The notes under the pieces are model-generated. The model was not told where the DNA came from and ran no database searches. It worked only from the letters and a program-made list of their open reading frames with translations. Position numbers and translations under genes: made by a program. From a virus, in IMG/VR virus record IMGVR_UViG_3300017971_000080, positions 1-50,987 of that record: a stretch of 50,987 nt of DNA. One strand, 5' to 3'. Positions 15,522 through 23,227 of this stretch are shown here, in pieces. Numbering within the stretch: position 1 is the first letter of the stretch; every line of letters begins with the position of its first letter.

Positions 15522-15887
15522 TCACCTGACCTTTTCTATCCAGGCTTCCAGCACACTGTCCTGGATATGCTCGAATGCCGCCCTGCAATGCCTAATCTCA
15601 TCCCGATTGCCGTCGATGATGGCCTGAAGATACTTCCTCAAGAGCCGGTCAAATTCAGTAACCGATTCTGAATCCGTACACTCCTGCTCCACTCGGCCTT
15701 CTGTACTGAAGGACTGAATTCCAGCACCTTCCCCGCTAGGTCTCTCCAACGGGCCACCCACTTTGCAGTGATCGGGTTGTCCCATACCCATAGTGTCCTC
15801 CCCAAGGACTGGCAACTCCTGCCTATTCCCTGCTTCCCCTGGAGGAACCTCAGGAGCACCTCTTCTTCTCGGAGGTAATTCATACAT
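15522..15887 (-). CDS. Hypothetical protein, 121 residues
   Basis: Not recognised. The N-terminal 70 residues are Pro/Gly/Glu-rich and probably disordered; residues 75-121 form one or two helices (EFDRLLRKYLQAIIDGNRDE). The start follows a TAAGTGGAGG element that contains the stop codon of the upstream gene. Another frame is also open here, but this one has the better ribosome site and the more protein-like C-terminus. Confidence 0.5.
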   Translation of the reverse strand: MYELPPRRRGAPEVPPGEAGNRQELPVLGEDTMGMGQPDHCKVGGPLERPSGEGAGIQSFSTEGRVEQECTDSESVTEFDRLLRKYLQAIIDGNRDEIRHCRAAFEHIQDSVLEAWIEKVR

Positions 15888-15900
15888 ACGTTCCCTCCAC

Positions 15901-16308
15901 TTAGGCTGCCGCCGTCTGTAGTGCTTCCAAGCTAACCGTCAACGCTCTCTGATGCTCAGGACAGAGGCCGTCGGCGTCACACCCACACCTTGTCCTTAGT
16001 GGAGGGTTCCCCCGCGTCCCCCAGGCCATCCACGCTAGGAAAGCCGCCAGCTTAATTGTACCGTCCTTTTCCCGAGCTGGCCACCACTCTGCCGGAGCCG
16101 TACCTATCTCCCCCCGGCTATCCAGGAACACGCACCCATCCTTATACCGACGAATGACGATATGCTCGGGCTTGCCCCCACTGGCCCTCACTACTTCTAC
16201 TGGGAGGGCTGGCACCATGTCCAGCACATCGTACATATTCACGATGAGGGCGTCCCAAAGCTGCTCCTTACGTGAGAACCGAGAACCGAACTGTCTCTTA
16301 CTTAGCAT
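15901..16308 (-). CDS. Hypothetical protein, 135 residues
   Basis: Not recognised. Basic N-terminus (MLSKRQFGSRFSRKEQ), a small beta core (EHIVIRRYKDGCVFLDSRG), a hydrophobic helix (KLAAFLAWMAWG) and a Cys cluster (RCGCDADGLCPEH) that could bind a metal. GGGAGAAAAGTC precedes the ATG. The last codons overlap the TAAGTGGAGG start element of the next gene. Confidence 0.55.
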   Translation of the reverse strand: MLSKRQFGSRFSRKEQLWDALIVNMYDVLDMVPALPVEVVRASGGKPEHIVIRRYKDGCVFLDSRGEIGTAPAEWWPAREKDGTIKLAAFLAWMAWGTRGNPPLRTRCGCDADGLCPEHQRALTVSLEALQTAAA

Positions 16309-16562
16309 GACTTTTCTCCCTGTCGGGGGCCACAGAGCCCGCGAACGTCTGGGACTGGGCGTACCTCCTCTCGCCTACTGTCATTACCATCTATGAGTTC
16401 CAGCTCGCTAGACGGTACCGAGACGACATGTAGAGGCATATCAATACTCGCCACGTAGTAACCCTCACTACGGAGGTAAGTATTCCCTCTTATAACTAGC
16501 CCTACCATAGTGTGGGACGCACCCTCCGAGTAGAAGACCTGATCTCCGGTATAGAACTTCAT
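16302..16562 (-). CDS. Hypothetical protein, 86 residues, SH3-like beta fold possible
   Basis: Not recognised by family. Residues 1-55 (MKFYTGDQVFYSEG, MVGLVIRGNTYLRSEGYYV) read as a small beta barrel of the kind that binds nucleic acid or protein partners; the rest is charged and probably flexible. The start follows TAAGTAGGAG (16571-16580), whose TAA ends the preceding gene. It overlaps the next gene by seven bases. Confidence 0.55.
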   Translation of the reverse strand: MKFYTGDQVFYSEGASHTMVGLVIRGNTYLRSEGYYVASIDMPLHVVSVPSSELELIDGNDSRREEVRPVPDVRGLCGPRQGEKSC

Positions 16563-16577
16563 CTGCCTAACTCCTAC

Positions 16578-16931
16578 TTAGCTGACCCAGACCCATCCCT
16601 GCTGCGGCAATTCGCCGTGCCTCTCCTCCTCCTTGATCTCCCCCTTGGGGATGACGAGCACATCCTTCTCCTCCTTATACTTCTCCACGTCCATGCCGCC
16701 CCGCCCGAAAGTCTCGTCGTTCCTATCGAAGTCAGTCGCCTGCTCCAGTGTCTCCGACTCAGAGACACTGTAGTCCTCCCCACAACAGCTACACGTTATC
16801 CTATTGGGATTATGTCCGAACCTGTTGTAGAAGATAACCTCCGCCTCTGCTTGCGGGGCCTCAACATAGATGAACTGCCACTTCTCCTTGAGGCCGCCAC
16901 CACTATGCATGTCCATGAACCGCGTCCACAT
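16578..16931 (-). CDS. Conserved phage protein with CSCCG zinc-type motif
   Basis: A 117-residue protein beginning MWTRFMDMHSGG, with KWQFIYVEAPQAEAEVIFYN, RFGHNPNRITCSCCGEDYSVSE and a charged tail. The combination F-x-DM-x-SGG, EAP-x2-EA-x2-IF-x-NRFG and TC-x-CCG-x-DY is one I have seen in many unrelated phage genomes as an uncharacterised small protein. The ATG at 16931 is preferred (GGAGGAG five bases upstream) over an earlier in-frame start at 17000. The Cys trio and acidic C-terminus suggest metal binding. Confidence 0.65.
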   Translation of the reverse strand: MWTRFMDMHSGGGLKEKWQFIYVEAPQAEAEVIFYNRFGHNPNRITCSCCGEDYSVSESETLEQATDFDRNDETFGRGGMDVEKYKEEKDVLVIPKGEIKEEERHGELPQQGWVWVS

Positions 16932-17343
16932 TTTGCTCCTCCTTCTGGATAGGCCACACGTAGGGCAGCCCCGGCTCCTCTGTCCAACAGAACTGGCCAT
17001 ACCACTCCGGGTCTTTATCCAGGAGTTGACTCCTATGTGAGGCGTGTACGTCCTCTCGTCCTAACCAGGAGGGCACTAACGCTCCGATAGTCACCTTTGG
17101 CACGACGATGTGGTTCGTATGTCCCCGCTTCTTCCACTCGGCGATACACTCAGACAAGTAGCAGGCCAAGCCCCACTCTGCTCCCTCCCACATCTTGACC
17201 GCCGGATGCTTCTTCCATCCATGTAGTTCTCCCAGGAGCGTCCTAAGTATCACTTTTGCCTCATTCCGCTGGTTCCCCAGCCGTCGTGCATCCAGCACAG
17301 ACACCGACTGGACATAATTCGGATACGGTAAGAATGTCTGCAA
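16903..17343 (-). CDS. MSMEG_6728-like protein, pyrimidine-dimer-glycosylase-like family
   Basis: A 146-residue protein starting MQTFLPYPNYVQSVSVLDARR, then LGNQRNEAKVILRTLLG, GWKKHPAVKMWEGAEWGLACY and CIAEWKKRGHTNH. This order (QTFLPYP, LD-x-RRLG-x-QR, HPAV-x-MW-x-G, EW-x2-RG) defines the MSMEG_6728 family, linked to T4-type pyrimidine-dimer DNA glycosylases. Its role in phage is not established; DNA repair is plausible. The start is TTG at 17343, an uncommon codon, with AAGGGTAGGTGTACG before it; the family's conserved N-terminus supports this start. Confidence 0.65.
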   Translation of the reverse strand: MQTFLPYPNYVQSVSVLDARRLGNQRNEAKVILRTLLGELHGWKKHPAVKMWEGAEWGLACYLSECIAEWKKRGHTNHIVVPKVTIGALVPSWLGREDVHASHRSQLLDKDPEWYGQFCWTEEPGLPYVWPIQKEEQNVDAVHGHA

Positions 17344-17364
17344 CGTACACCTACCCTTCTCCCG

Positions 17365-17436
17365 TTACAGGTCAATGCCGTTCAACCACCACATGAATAC
17401 CCCAACCAACATACCTACTACCATCCAATGTCCCAT
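17365..17436 (-). CDS. Possible 23-residue single-pass membrane peptide
   Basis: ATG at 17434-17436, TAA at 17365-17367, with GGAGG six to seven bases before the ATG inside a TAAGTGGAGG element. The product is strongly hydrophobic (WMVVGMLVGVFMWWL), enough for one membrane helix. It sits in the 106-base gap between two real genes in the same direction, and the strong site argues for translation. Such peptides can be holins, superinfection factors or leaders; no function is assigned. Confidence 0.5.
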   Translation of the reverse strand: MGHWMVVGMLVGVFMWWLNGIDL

Positions 17437-17449
17437 GCTGCACCTCCAC

Positions 17450-17656
17450 TTAGGAAAGGACCTTCTGGACCTGGCCGCCCTTGGCTAACACTTGAGCGTA
17501 CCACGTATGAGGCTTCGGATAGTGAGGCCCCTCCACTGCCACCCTACCATCCTGCGGACAAGGGAACGGTCCAGGACTAAAGACAGACACATCCTGGCCG
17601 GCCTTGACCGCCTCCTTCAGAGCCTTCTTCGTCTTGAAATTGGGCTGAACATACAT
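17450..17656 (-). CDS. Conserved small phage protein, 68 residues
   Basis: The sequence reads MYVQPNFKTKKALKEAVKAG, then VSVFSPGPFPCPQDG and VAVEGPHYPKPHTWYAQV. This YVQPNFKTKK-FSPGPFP-VEGPHYP-PHTWYA pattern recurs in many tailed phages as a small protein of unknown function. It is the first gene after the promoter at 17717-17745, so it is probably expressed early and strongly. TAAGTTGGAG precedes the ATG. Confidence 0.7.
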   Translation of the reverse strand: MYVQPNFKTKKALKEAVKAGQDVSVFSPGPFPCPQDGRVAVEGPHYPKPHTWYAQVLAKGGQVQKVLS

Positions 17657-17716
17657 ACTGGCATCTCCAACTTAGACTGCTACTGGGCACGGCCGGAACG
17701 TCCAGCCGACACGTCA

Positions 17717-17745
17717 AGCGTACCACGCAAACGGCCATCGGGCAA
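17717..17745 (-). promoter_or_regulatory. Sigma70-type promoter for the accessory cassette
   Basis: Minus strand: -35 TTGCCC (17740-17745), 17-base spacer, -10 TACGCT (17717-17722). Weaker than the other promoters but with the same spacing and the same -10 end (GCT). It lies 60 bases upstream of the ATG at 17656. An A/T-rich tract (AAAATTTT, 17759-17767) just upstream could act as an UP-like element. Confidence 0.5.
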
Positions 17746-17828
17746 ATCGAAAATCGCTGAAAATTTTACAGTCGCACCGAGCCCCTACAGATGTGCCGCG
17801 AGCCCCGCATCCGTGCAGATGCGTCCTC

Positions 17829-17846
17829 CCACAAATTCAAACTGCC
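17829..17846. repeat. 18-bp repeat, right end of accessory cassette
   Basis: CCACAAATTCAAACTGCC, 17 of 18 identical to 14080-14097. It lies just after the stop of the phosphoesterase gene and upstream of the cassette promoter. A small dyad (CGCATC/GATGCG, 17806-17823) sits next to it. Confidence 0.55.
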
Positions 17847-17862
17847 CCTGCTAGTCGTGTCG

Positions 17863-19302
17863 TTAGGAGATGGTATGCGTGTCGGCCGTCTCCCCGTTCG
17901 TGCCGTCACCCGCCAGGTATGCCCTGATGTAGTCTATCTTCACCGAGGTCGTCCCGGTTACAGTCACCTCAACGTGCCCCGAATTCTGCACATACGTCGA
18001 GCCTTCATCCGTGTAGCCGCCCTGTGTCTTGAACCCCCACCCATATGTATCATCCCTCGGCATCGGACACGTCACGTACACCAGACCATCCAACTCTTCA
18101 TAGGCATAGAAATGATCGTGCCCCTTGAACACCGCCGTCACACCCGCAGCCACTAACATGTCATGGATGGACCCATACGTCCACCCCACTCGCTCTGCCG
18201 TAAACCCCTCCGAGTCGTCCAGGTTCTTGCCGCCCCACTCAAAGTACGGCACATACTGAATCCCCCCCCGACCATAGGGCGTGATGCTCCCCTCTACCTG
18301 CCTCCCTCCCACCAACTGATGCACGAAGACGAACTTCCACGTCTTACTACTCGCGGCCAGAATGCTATACAGAAGATTGTATTGCCCCAGCCCCAAGGTC
18401 CAATTCCACCCGTCCTCTTCATAAGCGGAGGTGTCGTCAGCCGTCCCGTTCGAGTGGGGCTTCGTCCCAGTCCTCCAGTACGGGTCCAACACAACAAAGA
18501 GTGCGTCCCCCCACTCCCAAGCGTAGACCGACTCACTCGTGCGTTTGAAGAAGTCCCCCACCGGCAGTACACTAGCCCCGGCTTGCCAGAAGTCCGCCGA
18601 CCAGTTCGGATTGACGATGTACTTCTGCCGGGCGGCCAACGCCAGGTCCGGCGTCGGATCACCATGCTCAGTCCGCCACTTCTGCTCGCCCTCGTGGTTC
18701 CCCTGCACAAAGAAGAGCGGGCAAGCCATCCCAAGGCTTCCAATCAGGTCCCTATACTCACGGTGCCTACGTTCTGCTTCGTGCTGCGTCCTAGCAGACC
18801 CCCAGCTTATGTTCTCACAGTGGATCGAGTCCCCTAGATCAAAGAAGAAGTCCAGCCCAGCATCAATCATATTCTGATGCGTGATGCTGATAAGCTCAAT
18901 CCGATCCGTATACCCGTTCCGCTTACTGCCGTGGGCATGGTGATCCGCCACTATCCCGAACTTAAATGTTGAGAGAGCGGCTCTCTGCGTCCGAAAGCTA
19001 CACTCCGAGGACGACATGCTTACTGCTCCGCCGGGCATCCGGTACAGCAGCTTTGCCTGGTGCAGTGTATCCGCCGCTAACCCCGTCAGGTCCTCCTCGA
19101 TTACTTCCCCGGCCGCATACGAGGTCCACGCCGTAGGTTCAGCCGGATACGCCCCGCCATCTTCCCTAACGACAATGCCCCCCTCCACGGAGGCATCCAT
19201 CGTCAAGTTCACTGTAGCTGTAGTATCGGCGACTTTGCCCGCGATGATAGGCACAGACATGCGGGGAGTATTTGGGGCCGACGTGTGCGATCTCTGGCCC
19301 AT
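17863..19302 (-). CDS. Purple-acid-phosphatase-like metallophosphoesterase with N-terminal beta domain
   Basis: A 479-residue protein. Residues about 15-108 form a fibronectin/PAP-like beta domain. The calcineurin-like catalytic domain shows the full metal set: Asp120-x-His122 (VADHHAHG), Gly157-Asp158-x2-His161 (GDSIH), Asn202-His203-Glu204 (GNHE), His328 (FVHQL) and His395/His397 (GHDH). It would hydrolyse phosphoesters with a two-metal centre. There is no signal peptide. It follows the fibre-like genes, so it may be a virion enzyme acting on host surface polymers; a free phosphatase or nuclease is possible. AGTAGTGGT precedes the ATG, 12 bases from the neighbouring gene. Confidence 0.75.
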   Translation of the reverse strand: MGQRSHTSAPNTPRMSVPIIAGKVADTTATVNLTMDASVEGGIVVREDGGAYPAEPTAWTSYAAGEVIEEDLTGLAADTLHQAKLLYRMPGGAVSMSSSECSFRTQRAALSTFKFGIVADHHAHGSKRNGYTDRIELISITHQNMIDAGLDFFFDLGDSIHCENISWGSARTQHEAERRHREYRDLIGSLGMACPLFFVQGNHEGEQKWRTEHGDPTPDLALAARQKYIVNPNWSADFWQAGASVLPVGDFFKRTSESVYAWEWGDALFVVLDPYWRTGTKPHSNGTADDTSAYEEDGWNWTLGLGQYNLLYSILAASSKTWKFVFVHQLVGGRQVEGSITPYGRGGIQYVPYFEWGGKNLDDSEGFTAERVGWTYGSIHDMLVAAGVTAVFKGHDHFYAYEELDGLVYVTCPMPRDDTYGWGFKTQGGYTDEGSTYVQNSGHVEVTVTGTTSVKIDYIRAYLAGDGTNGETADTHTIS

Positions 19303-19314
19303 ACCACTACTCCC

Positions 19315-19899
19315 CTAGTTGGCCTCAGCAGACCACCTTATGATGTCGGAGGTAACGTCCTGGGTAAATCCGGGGCTTGCCACTAGAGCTGACATATCCG
19401 CCGGCAGCCCATCACCATACGTCCTGCTCATGTAGAAGAACCTGGCTGAATCCTGACCTATCGACGCTCTCCCGCACCTGGCGTACACGGCGGGCTGTGC
19501 TACCCTGGCCATGTTCAGGGCCGTGCTCGACAGCAGCAACGCCCACACCCACGGAGTCGGAAACCTCGTCGGCCCAAGAGGAATCAGAACAGCCCCAGTA
19601 GCCGCCGACAAGTCGTTCCCGCTGTCATGTGCCAGCCTTACATCCGGCCAGCCATCAGCCCCCACCGTGTAGATGCCCAGGTCCATCGTCCCCACTGCGG
19701 TAGAGGTCTGGTCCACCCCTATATTCTGCCACACCGACTGCCCGACATAGATAGGCCGTGCGTAGATCGTATTGGCCAGGATAGCCACGTTCCCAGTCGT
19801 ATCGCCTTGAAATCCCGGCTCACACGTATACCACAGGTCAGCTATAGTCGGCTGATCCACGATGGAGATACGTCGGCGTACTTCGAGACCACCCTTCAT
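19315..19899 (-). CDS. Putative virion or fibre-associated protein, 194 residues
   Basis: Not recognised by family. Beta-rich with many Thr, Gly, Ala and Val and almost no Lys, like tail-fibre or head-fibre modules (GNVAILANTIYARPIYVGQS; FPTPWVWALLLSSTALN). The ATG at 19899 is chosen because CGGAGG precedes it by six bases and the longer reading would overlap the neighbour. It forms a unit with the next upstream gene, also fibre-like in composition. Confidence 0.55.
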   Translation of the reverse strand: MKGGLEVRRRISIVDQPTIADLWYTCEPGFQGDTTGNVAILANTIYARPIYVGQSVWQNIGVDQTSTAVGTMDLGIYTVGADGWPDVRLAHDSGNDLSAATGAVLIPLGPTRFPTPWVWALLLSSTALNMARVAQPAVYARCGRASIGQDSARFFYMSRTYGDGLPADMSALVASPGFTQDVTSDIIRWSAEAN

Positions 19900-19922
19900 C
19901 TTCTGCCTCCGGCTACCTCTTC

Positions 19923-20783
19923 CTACCTCTTTAGCATGGACAGGCCCCACACTTCTGAGCCGTCCACATCAGTAGCAATATACAGGGTTGAGAGATCATG
20001 CGGCAGTCCAATACTACCGTCCTCCCCGGCGAAGATAGGCATACCCTGTTCGTCCCCCCCGGCCGCGTCCACCGAGTCGTCTCCCACTACCACCATCCCA
20101 GGAGAGTCAGCGGGCACAAACAGATTCGTCGCCCCAGCAATCAACGTACTTGACGTGAGCTGCTTCGCCCCATCTCCTGTGTCCACAGTCTGCCTAAACG
20201 TGTACGGATAGTACAGGTTGTCGCTCGGATCGTTCTCTGGCGTCTTGGCTACGGGCTTCCACAGCACCCCCAGGCTTGCCATCTGGCTCGCGGCGGGGAA
20301 GTTGATCTCAAGCACGAGTCGGGCAAAGCCCAACGTCGGCAGGATAAGTAGCCCAGTCTGGCTGCCCTCAAACGTACATGCCCTGGCTATGTTAGCTCCC
20401 TGTCCGCTCCCAAACGTATTCGGATCATACGTTTTCACTTCCAAGTACGTGCCGGACGGCCACTTGCCAGACGTGATAGGCTGGGCCACCGAATGCGTGC
20501 CCAACGTCACCCGTCCCTGCCACAACACCTGCCCAGGCCCAACCCCACCCTGGTCGTGGTCGAACATCCACCCCGTAATCTGCACGTCAGCTACTTCATT
20601 CTCGGCATCGGTGCCGAACATCTTGATCGCCACAGCACTATAGCCTGGCGGCGGCGAGATCACCCTCTTGAAGGAGTCGGAACCTTCATCCTCGAAGTTA
20701 TCAGGCTCAAAAGCCGTGACGAACGTATCCTCGTTGGCTGCGGCGAGGGGCCGACGCCATGTACCCCACTGTTCTGCGGACAT
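19923..20783 (-). CDS. Putative virion or fibre-associated protein, 286 residues
   Basis: Not recognised by family. Beta-rich, with a Gly/Pro-rich middle and repeated short strands (GYSAVAIKMFGTD; VADVQITGWMFDHDQGG; RLVLEINFPAAS). It ends with a likely compact domain (GLPHDLSTLYIATDVDGSE) of the type seen in virion surface proteins. No signal peptide. GGAGTAAGAGTCT precedes the ATG. Placement among fibre-like genes supports a structural role. Confidence 0.55.
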   Translation of the reverse strand: MSAEQWGTWRRPLAAANEDTFVTAFEPDNFEDEGSDSFKRVISPPPGYSAVAIKMFGTDAENEVADVQITGWMFDHDQGGVGPGQVLWQGRVTLGTHSVAQPITSGKWPSGTYLEVKTYDPNTFGSGQGANIARACTFEGSQTGLLILPTLGFARLVLEINFPAASQMASLGVLWKPVAKTPENDPSDNLYYPYTFRQTVDTGDGAKQLTSSTLIAGATNLFVPADSPGMVVVGDDSVDAAGGDEQGMPIFAGEDGSIGLPHDLSTLYIATDVDGSEVWGLSMLKR

Positions 20784-20789
20784 AGACTC

Positions 20790-21275
20790 TTACTCCGGCT
20801 TCTGGAGGTTCTTCAACAGGTCATCCAAGAGCTGTAGCAGCTTACTCTCCTTCTCCTGGGCTGACAGTTCGGTATTTCGGAGGAGATCAAGCATAGCCTT
20901 CCTCAACTCAGGGTCGGCCTCGGCCCGCTTCTCCAGCTTGGCCGCCAGCTCCCCCTCAAGATCGACTCCTGTAAGGGACAGCTCCAAGTCCACCAACCAT
21001 ACCGGCCCGGCCATCCCTACTACCCTATACCTCGGGTCGTTCAGCCGTGCGTCCACCGAGCTACTCCCACCGGTAGGGGACAACCCATCCACTGCCTGTA
21101 AGGCCAGCGTCTTGGCAATATCCGCTACCTGCCCGGCTGCCTTCGGCCCTGTCTGCACCACCTCTCCCGCCGGCCCAAGACATCCACAACACAGGATCAA
21201 GGACAGGCAGCACAGACTACCAAGTACGACACCTCGAACTACCCCTAAGCGTCTGCTACTCATTCCGCTACTCAT
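20790..21275 (-). CDS. Putative phage lipoprotein
   Basis: A 161-residue protein with a lipoprotein leader: basic start (SSRRLGVVRG), hydrophobic core (VVLGSLCCLSLIL), then a CCGC cluster fitting a lipobox. The mature part has a loop-rich region and ends in a long charged helix (about 110-160; ELAAKLEKRAEADPELRKAM). A lipid-anchored protein with a C-terminal coiled coil could be an outer-membrane spanin or a superinfection factor. ATG at 21275 overlaps the upstream stop; ATG at 21263 is an alternative. Confidence 0.6.
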   Translation of the reverse strand: MSSGMSSRRLGVVRGVVLGSLCCLSLILCCGCLGPAGEVVQTGPKAAGQVADIAKTLALQAVDGLSPTGGSSSVDARLNDPRYRVVGMAGPVWLVDLELSLTGVDLEGELAAKLEKRAEADPELRKAMLDLLRNTELSAQEKESKLLQLLDDLLKNLQKPE

Positions 21276-21621
21276 TCTGCTTGTCCTCCTTCGGGCTGCC
21301 GACGAACTTATCCCAGACCGGCAGATGCCTCTCCTCCAGCTTGTGCTGGGCATCCAGCTTCTTCAGTTCCTTCGAGATGATCTCCCTATGGCTATCGGTA
21401 AGTGCCAGCTCCATCGGCTCGTCCTTCGTGTGGTCCCAGGTCACGCCAGTATTGTTGCCCTTCTCATCCTGGATGTAGCTCATGCTGAGGTGCTCCCTCT
21501 CATAGTCGGAGAAGCTCAACAACTCCCTCAGCTCTCTGATCGTCCGAATCTCCAGGATGCTCCCCGTGAGCGGTCCCAGGACATGCAACAGCGTGATGCG
21601 TTCGGTTACATTGAGTTTCAT
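21268..21621 (-). CDS. Conserved phage protein, 117 residues
   Basis: The sequence MKLNVTERITLLHVLGPLTG followed by ILEIRTIRELRELLSFSDYE and a C-terminal LKKLDAQHKLEERHL matches a widespread phage protein layout (LNV-x-ERI-x-LL near the start, LRE-x-LSFS-x2-E, and a K-L-x3-H ending) of unknown function. ATG at 21621 is preferred to 21627 because GGAG lies eight bases before it rather than one. It precedes and overlaps the lipoprotein gene. Confidence 0.65.
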   Translation of the reverse strand: MKLNVTERITLLHVLGPLTGSILEIRTIRELRELLSFSDYEREHLSMSYIQDEKGNNTGVTWDHTKDEPMELALTDSHREIISKELKKLDAQHKLEERHLPVWDKFVGSPKEDKQNE

Positions 21622-21662
21622 CTTCATGCTCCTTCTTTGTAGTGCCTGAAAGACAAGGTAAA

Positions 21663-21702
21663 GGGGGGCGAGGCCAACCCGTCGGCTGGCGTGTCGCCCC
21701 CC
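21663..21702 (-). terminator. G6/C6 hairpin after the 325-residue virion protein gene
   Basis: A 9-bp perfect outer stem, GGGGGGCGA (21663-21671) with TCGCCCCCC (21694-21702); the 22-base loop contains a further GCCA/TGGC pairing. It begins about 13 bases after the stop at 21715. There is no T-run. Together with the hairpins after the capsid and SSB-like genes it forms a set of three, suggesting a common 3'-end signal for strongly expressed phage genes. Confidence 0.55.
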
Positions 21703-21714
21703 CAGGAAGTTACG

Positions 21715-22692
21715 CTACTGAGCGTTACTCAGCATGATGTAGTACACCGTGCCGGCGACGTAGCACCTGATCGTATGCGAAACGGCCGCCGAAGACTTGG
21801 CAGCGATCATGTTCCCGGCCCCGACGGTAAACCCATCGAAGTGGAACAGGCACGCATCATCGTCCGTGTCAGCGGCACCAGTCGCGTCCCCACCGTTCAC
21901 CACGCGGAAGAACGACAACCGAGTCATCCCGGCCGGATCAGAGTTAGCCCCGTCGGCATAAATCTCCGCCTGGATGGCTGCATACGTCCCGGTGGGTGCC
22001 CAACTCGCCACGTTCGGGATGTGCAGCGTAGCCCTCATGGCCACGCCCAAGCCCGAGCACTCCGACCCGCCAGCAGCAGCATCGAAGTCCATCGAGATGT
22101 GAGCCCCGTGGGCCGTCCCCACGTTCGAGTCCACATTCGTAAAGATACGGCAGGCTTCCCCGCCGCCACCTCCGGTCAGAGCCAGCCGCAGGTACATGCC
22201 ACGGTTGTCACCGGATGCGGCCCCGTTGTCGAAGTTGAAGTTCAGGAACCGCATGTCCGCCGTATCTTCCGTGACCGGAGACCCCGACGTACCGCACTTA
22301 ATGACACCACCATCCGTGTTAGCCGCAGCTACGTCACACGCCGACAGGTCAATCCGAGCGTCACCATCCAACTTTAGGGCCGATGCTGAGGCGTCCCACT
22401 CCATGAAGTCGGCCGCAGCGTTCCCGTAGAACCTGATGTCGAACGAGCTGGTCCCGTCGCCGAAGTAAATCTGACTGTCATCAGCGGCGGCCAGCACATC
22501 CAGGTTCGTGCCGTCCCACTTCATGGTAACGTCGTCTGCGTCACCGAAGCCAACCACCACGCTATCGTGGAACCTACACGTCCTGGTCGTCCCATCAGAC
22601 GTGATGGTAAAGACTTCATGCCCGCCATCAACAATAGTCCGGCGATCCGGCCCTGACCCATCATCATGCACAATCGCTCGAAGTTTACCCAC
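21715..22692 (-). CDS. Putative head/tail fibre-like virion protein, 325 residues
   Basis: A Gly/Asp/Ala-rich beta protein. Residues about 50-125 hold short strand-turn units of the kind DDVTMKWDGTNLDVLAAADD, then IYFGDGTSSFDIRFYG and FMEWDASASALKLDGDARI, a pattern I associate with large phage fibre or decoration proteins; the rest is a compact beta domain (ACRIFTNVDSNVGTAHGAHI). Starts with GTG at 22692 behind TAAGTAGGAG. The hairpin at 21663-21702 follows. Function inferred from composition and expression signals. Confidence 0.6.
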   Translation of the reverse strand: MGKLRAIVHDDGSGPDRRTIVDGGHEVFTITSDGTTRTCRFHDSVVVGFGDADDVTMKWDGTNLDVLAAADDSQIYFGDGTSSFDIRFYGNAAADFMEWDASASALKLDGDARIDLSACDVAAANTDGGVIKCGTSGSPVTEDTADMRFLNFNFDNGAASGDNRGMYLRLALTGGGGGEACRIFTNVDSNVGTAHGAHISMDFDAAAGGSECSGLGVAMRATLHIPNVASWAPTGTYAAIQAEIYADGANSDPAGMTRLSFFRVVNGGDATGAADTDDDACLFHFDGFTVGAGNMIAAKSSAAVSHTIRCYVAGTVYYIMLSNAQ

Positions 22693-22714
22693 TTCTTTGA
22701 CTCCTACTTAGCAC

Positions 22715-23227
22715 TTAATCCTGTTCTCGGATGATGGTCACGAACAGGATTCCAGTGGTTCTGTTCGCACCTGTAGCCCCGAACACGGCGTTCAGGGTGT
22801 CAGCCTCTTCGATCAACGCCTGGTCCTGGTCCAACTCACCGGCTTCGACTGCGGCGTTGTCCGATGCTACATCCATCGCATCCGAAATAGCCGTCGAGCC
22901 ATTCTTCAACTGGACTGTAGCACCAGTCACGGCAGAGAGGGAGCACCACTTCGCCCCCATGATTCTGAAGGCGTAGTCCGTCGTAGCTACCAGCGGCACA
23001 GTCCCCTTAGCTAAACTCCCCGTCGTGAACTTGAACACCAGGACATATGGCACGCCCGGCTCCATCGAGTCGTACATCGTCGAGGAAGCCGTCGCCTCCG
23101 TCTTGTACCAGGAGTCCGGGTCCATCGTGACAAGGAACCAGGTCCCGTCCTGCTCATGCCGGACAGGGAACTGCTCCCCCCGGTCCCGGCGGTAAGTTTC
23201 CGCCTTGCTATTCGGTGTTGGGCTCAT
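22715..23227 (-). CDS. Putative virion protein, 170 residues, first gene of the leftward block
   Basis: Not recognised. Beta-rich, with an N-terminal Arg-rich lead (SKAETYRRDRGEQFPVRH) and strands such as VPYVLVFKFTTGSLAKGT and YAFRIMGAKWCSL. The C-terminal GILFVTIIREQD resembles ends of jelly-roll decoration proteins. The start at 23227 is chosen because AGGAG lies eight bases upstream; an ATG at 23236 sits too close to the site. It is the first gene after the promoter at 23273-23300. Confidence 0.55.
   Translation of the reverse strand: MSPTPNSKAETYRRDRGEQFPVRHEQDGTWFLVTMDPDSWYKTEATASSTMYDSMEPGVPYVLVFKFTTGSLAKGTVPLVATTDYAFRIMGAKWCSLSAVTGATVQLKNGSTAISDAMDVASDNAAVEAGELDQDQALIEEADTLNAVFGATGANRTTGILFVTIIREQD

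Noticed and set aside
20668-21642. 324-codon plus-strand frame opposite the lipoprotein and conserved small gene
   Set aside because: Ser/Arg/Pro-rich shadow with no ribosome site, covering several well-supported minus-strand genes.
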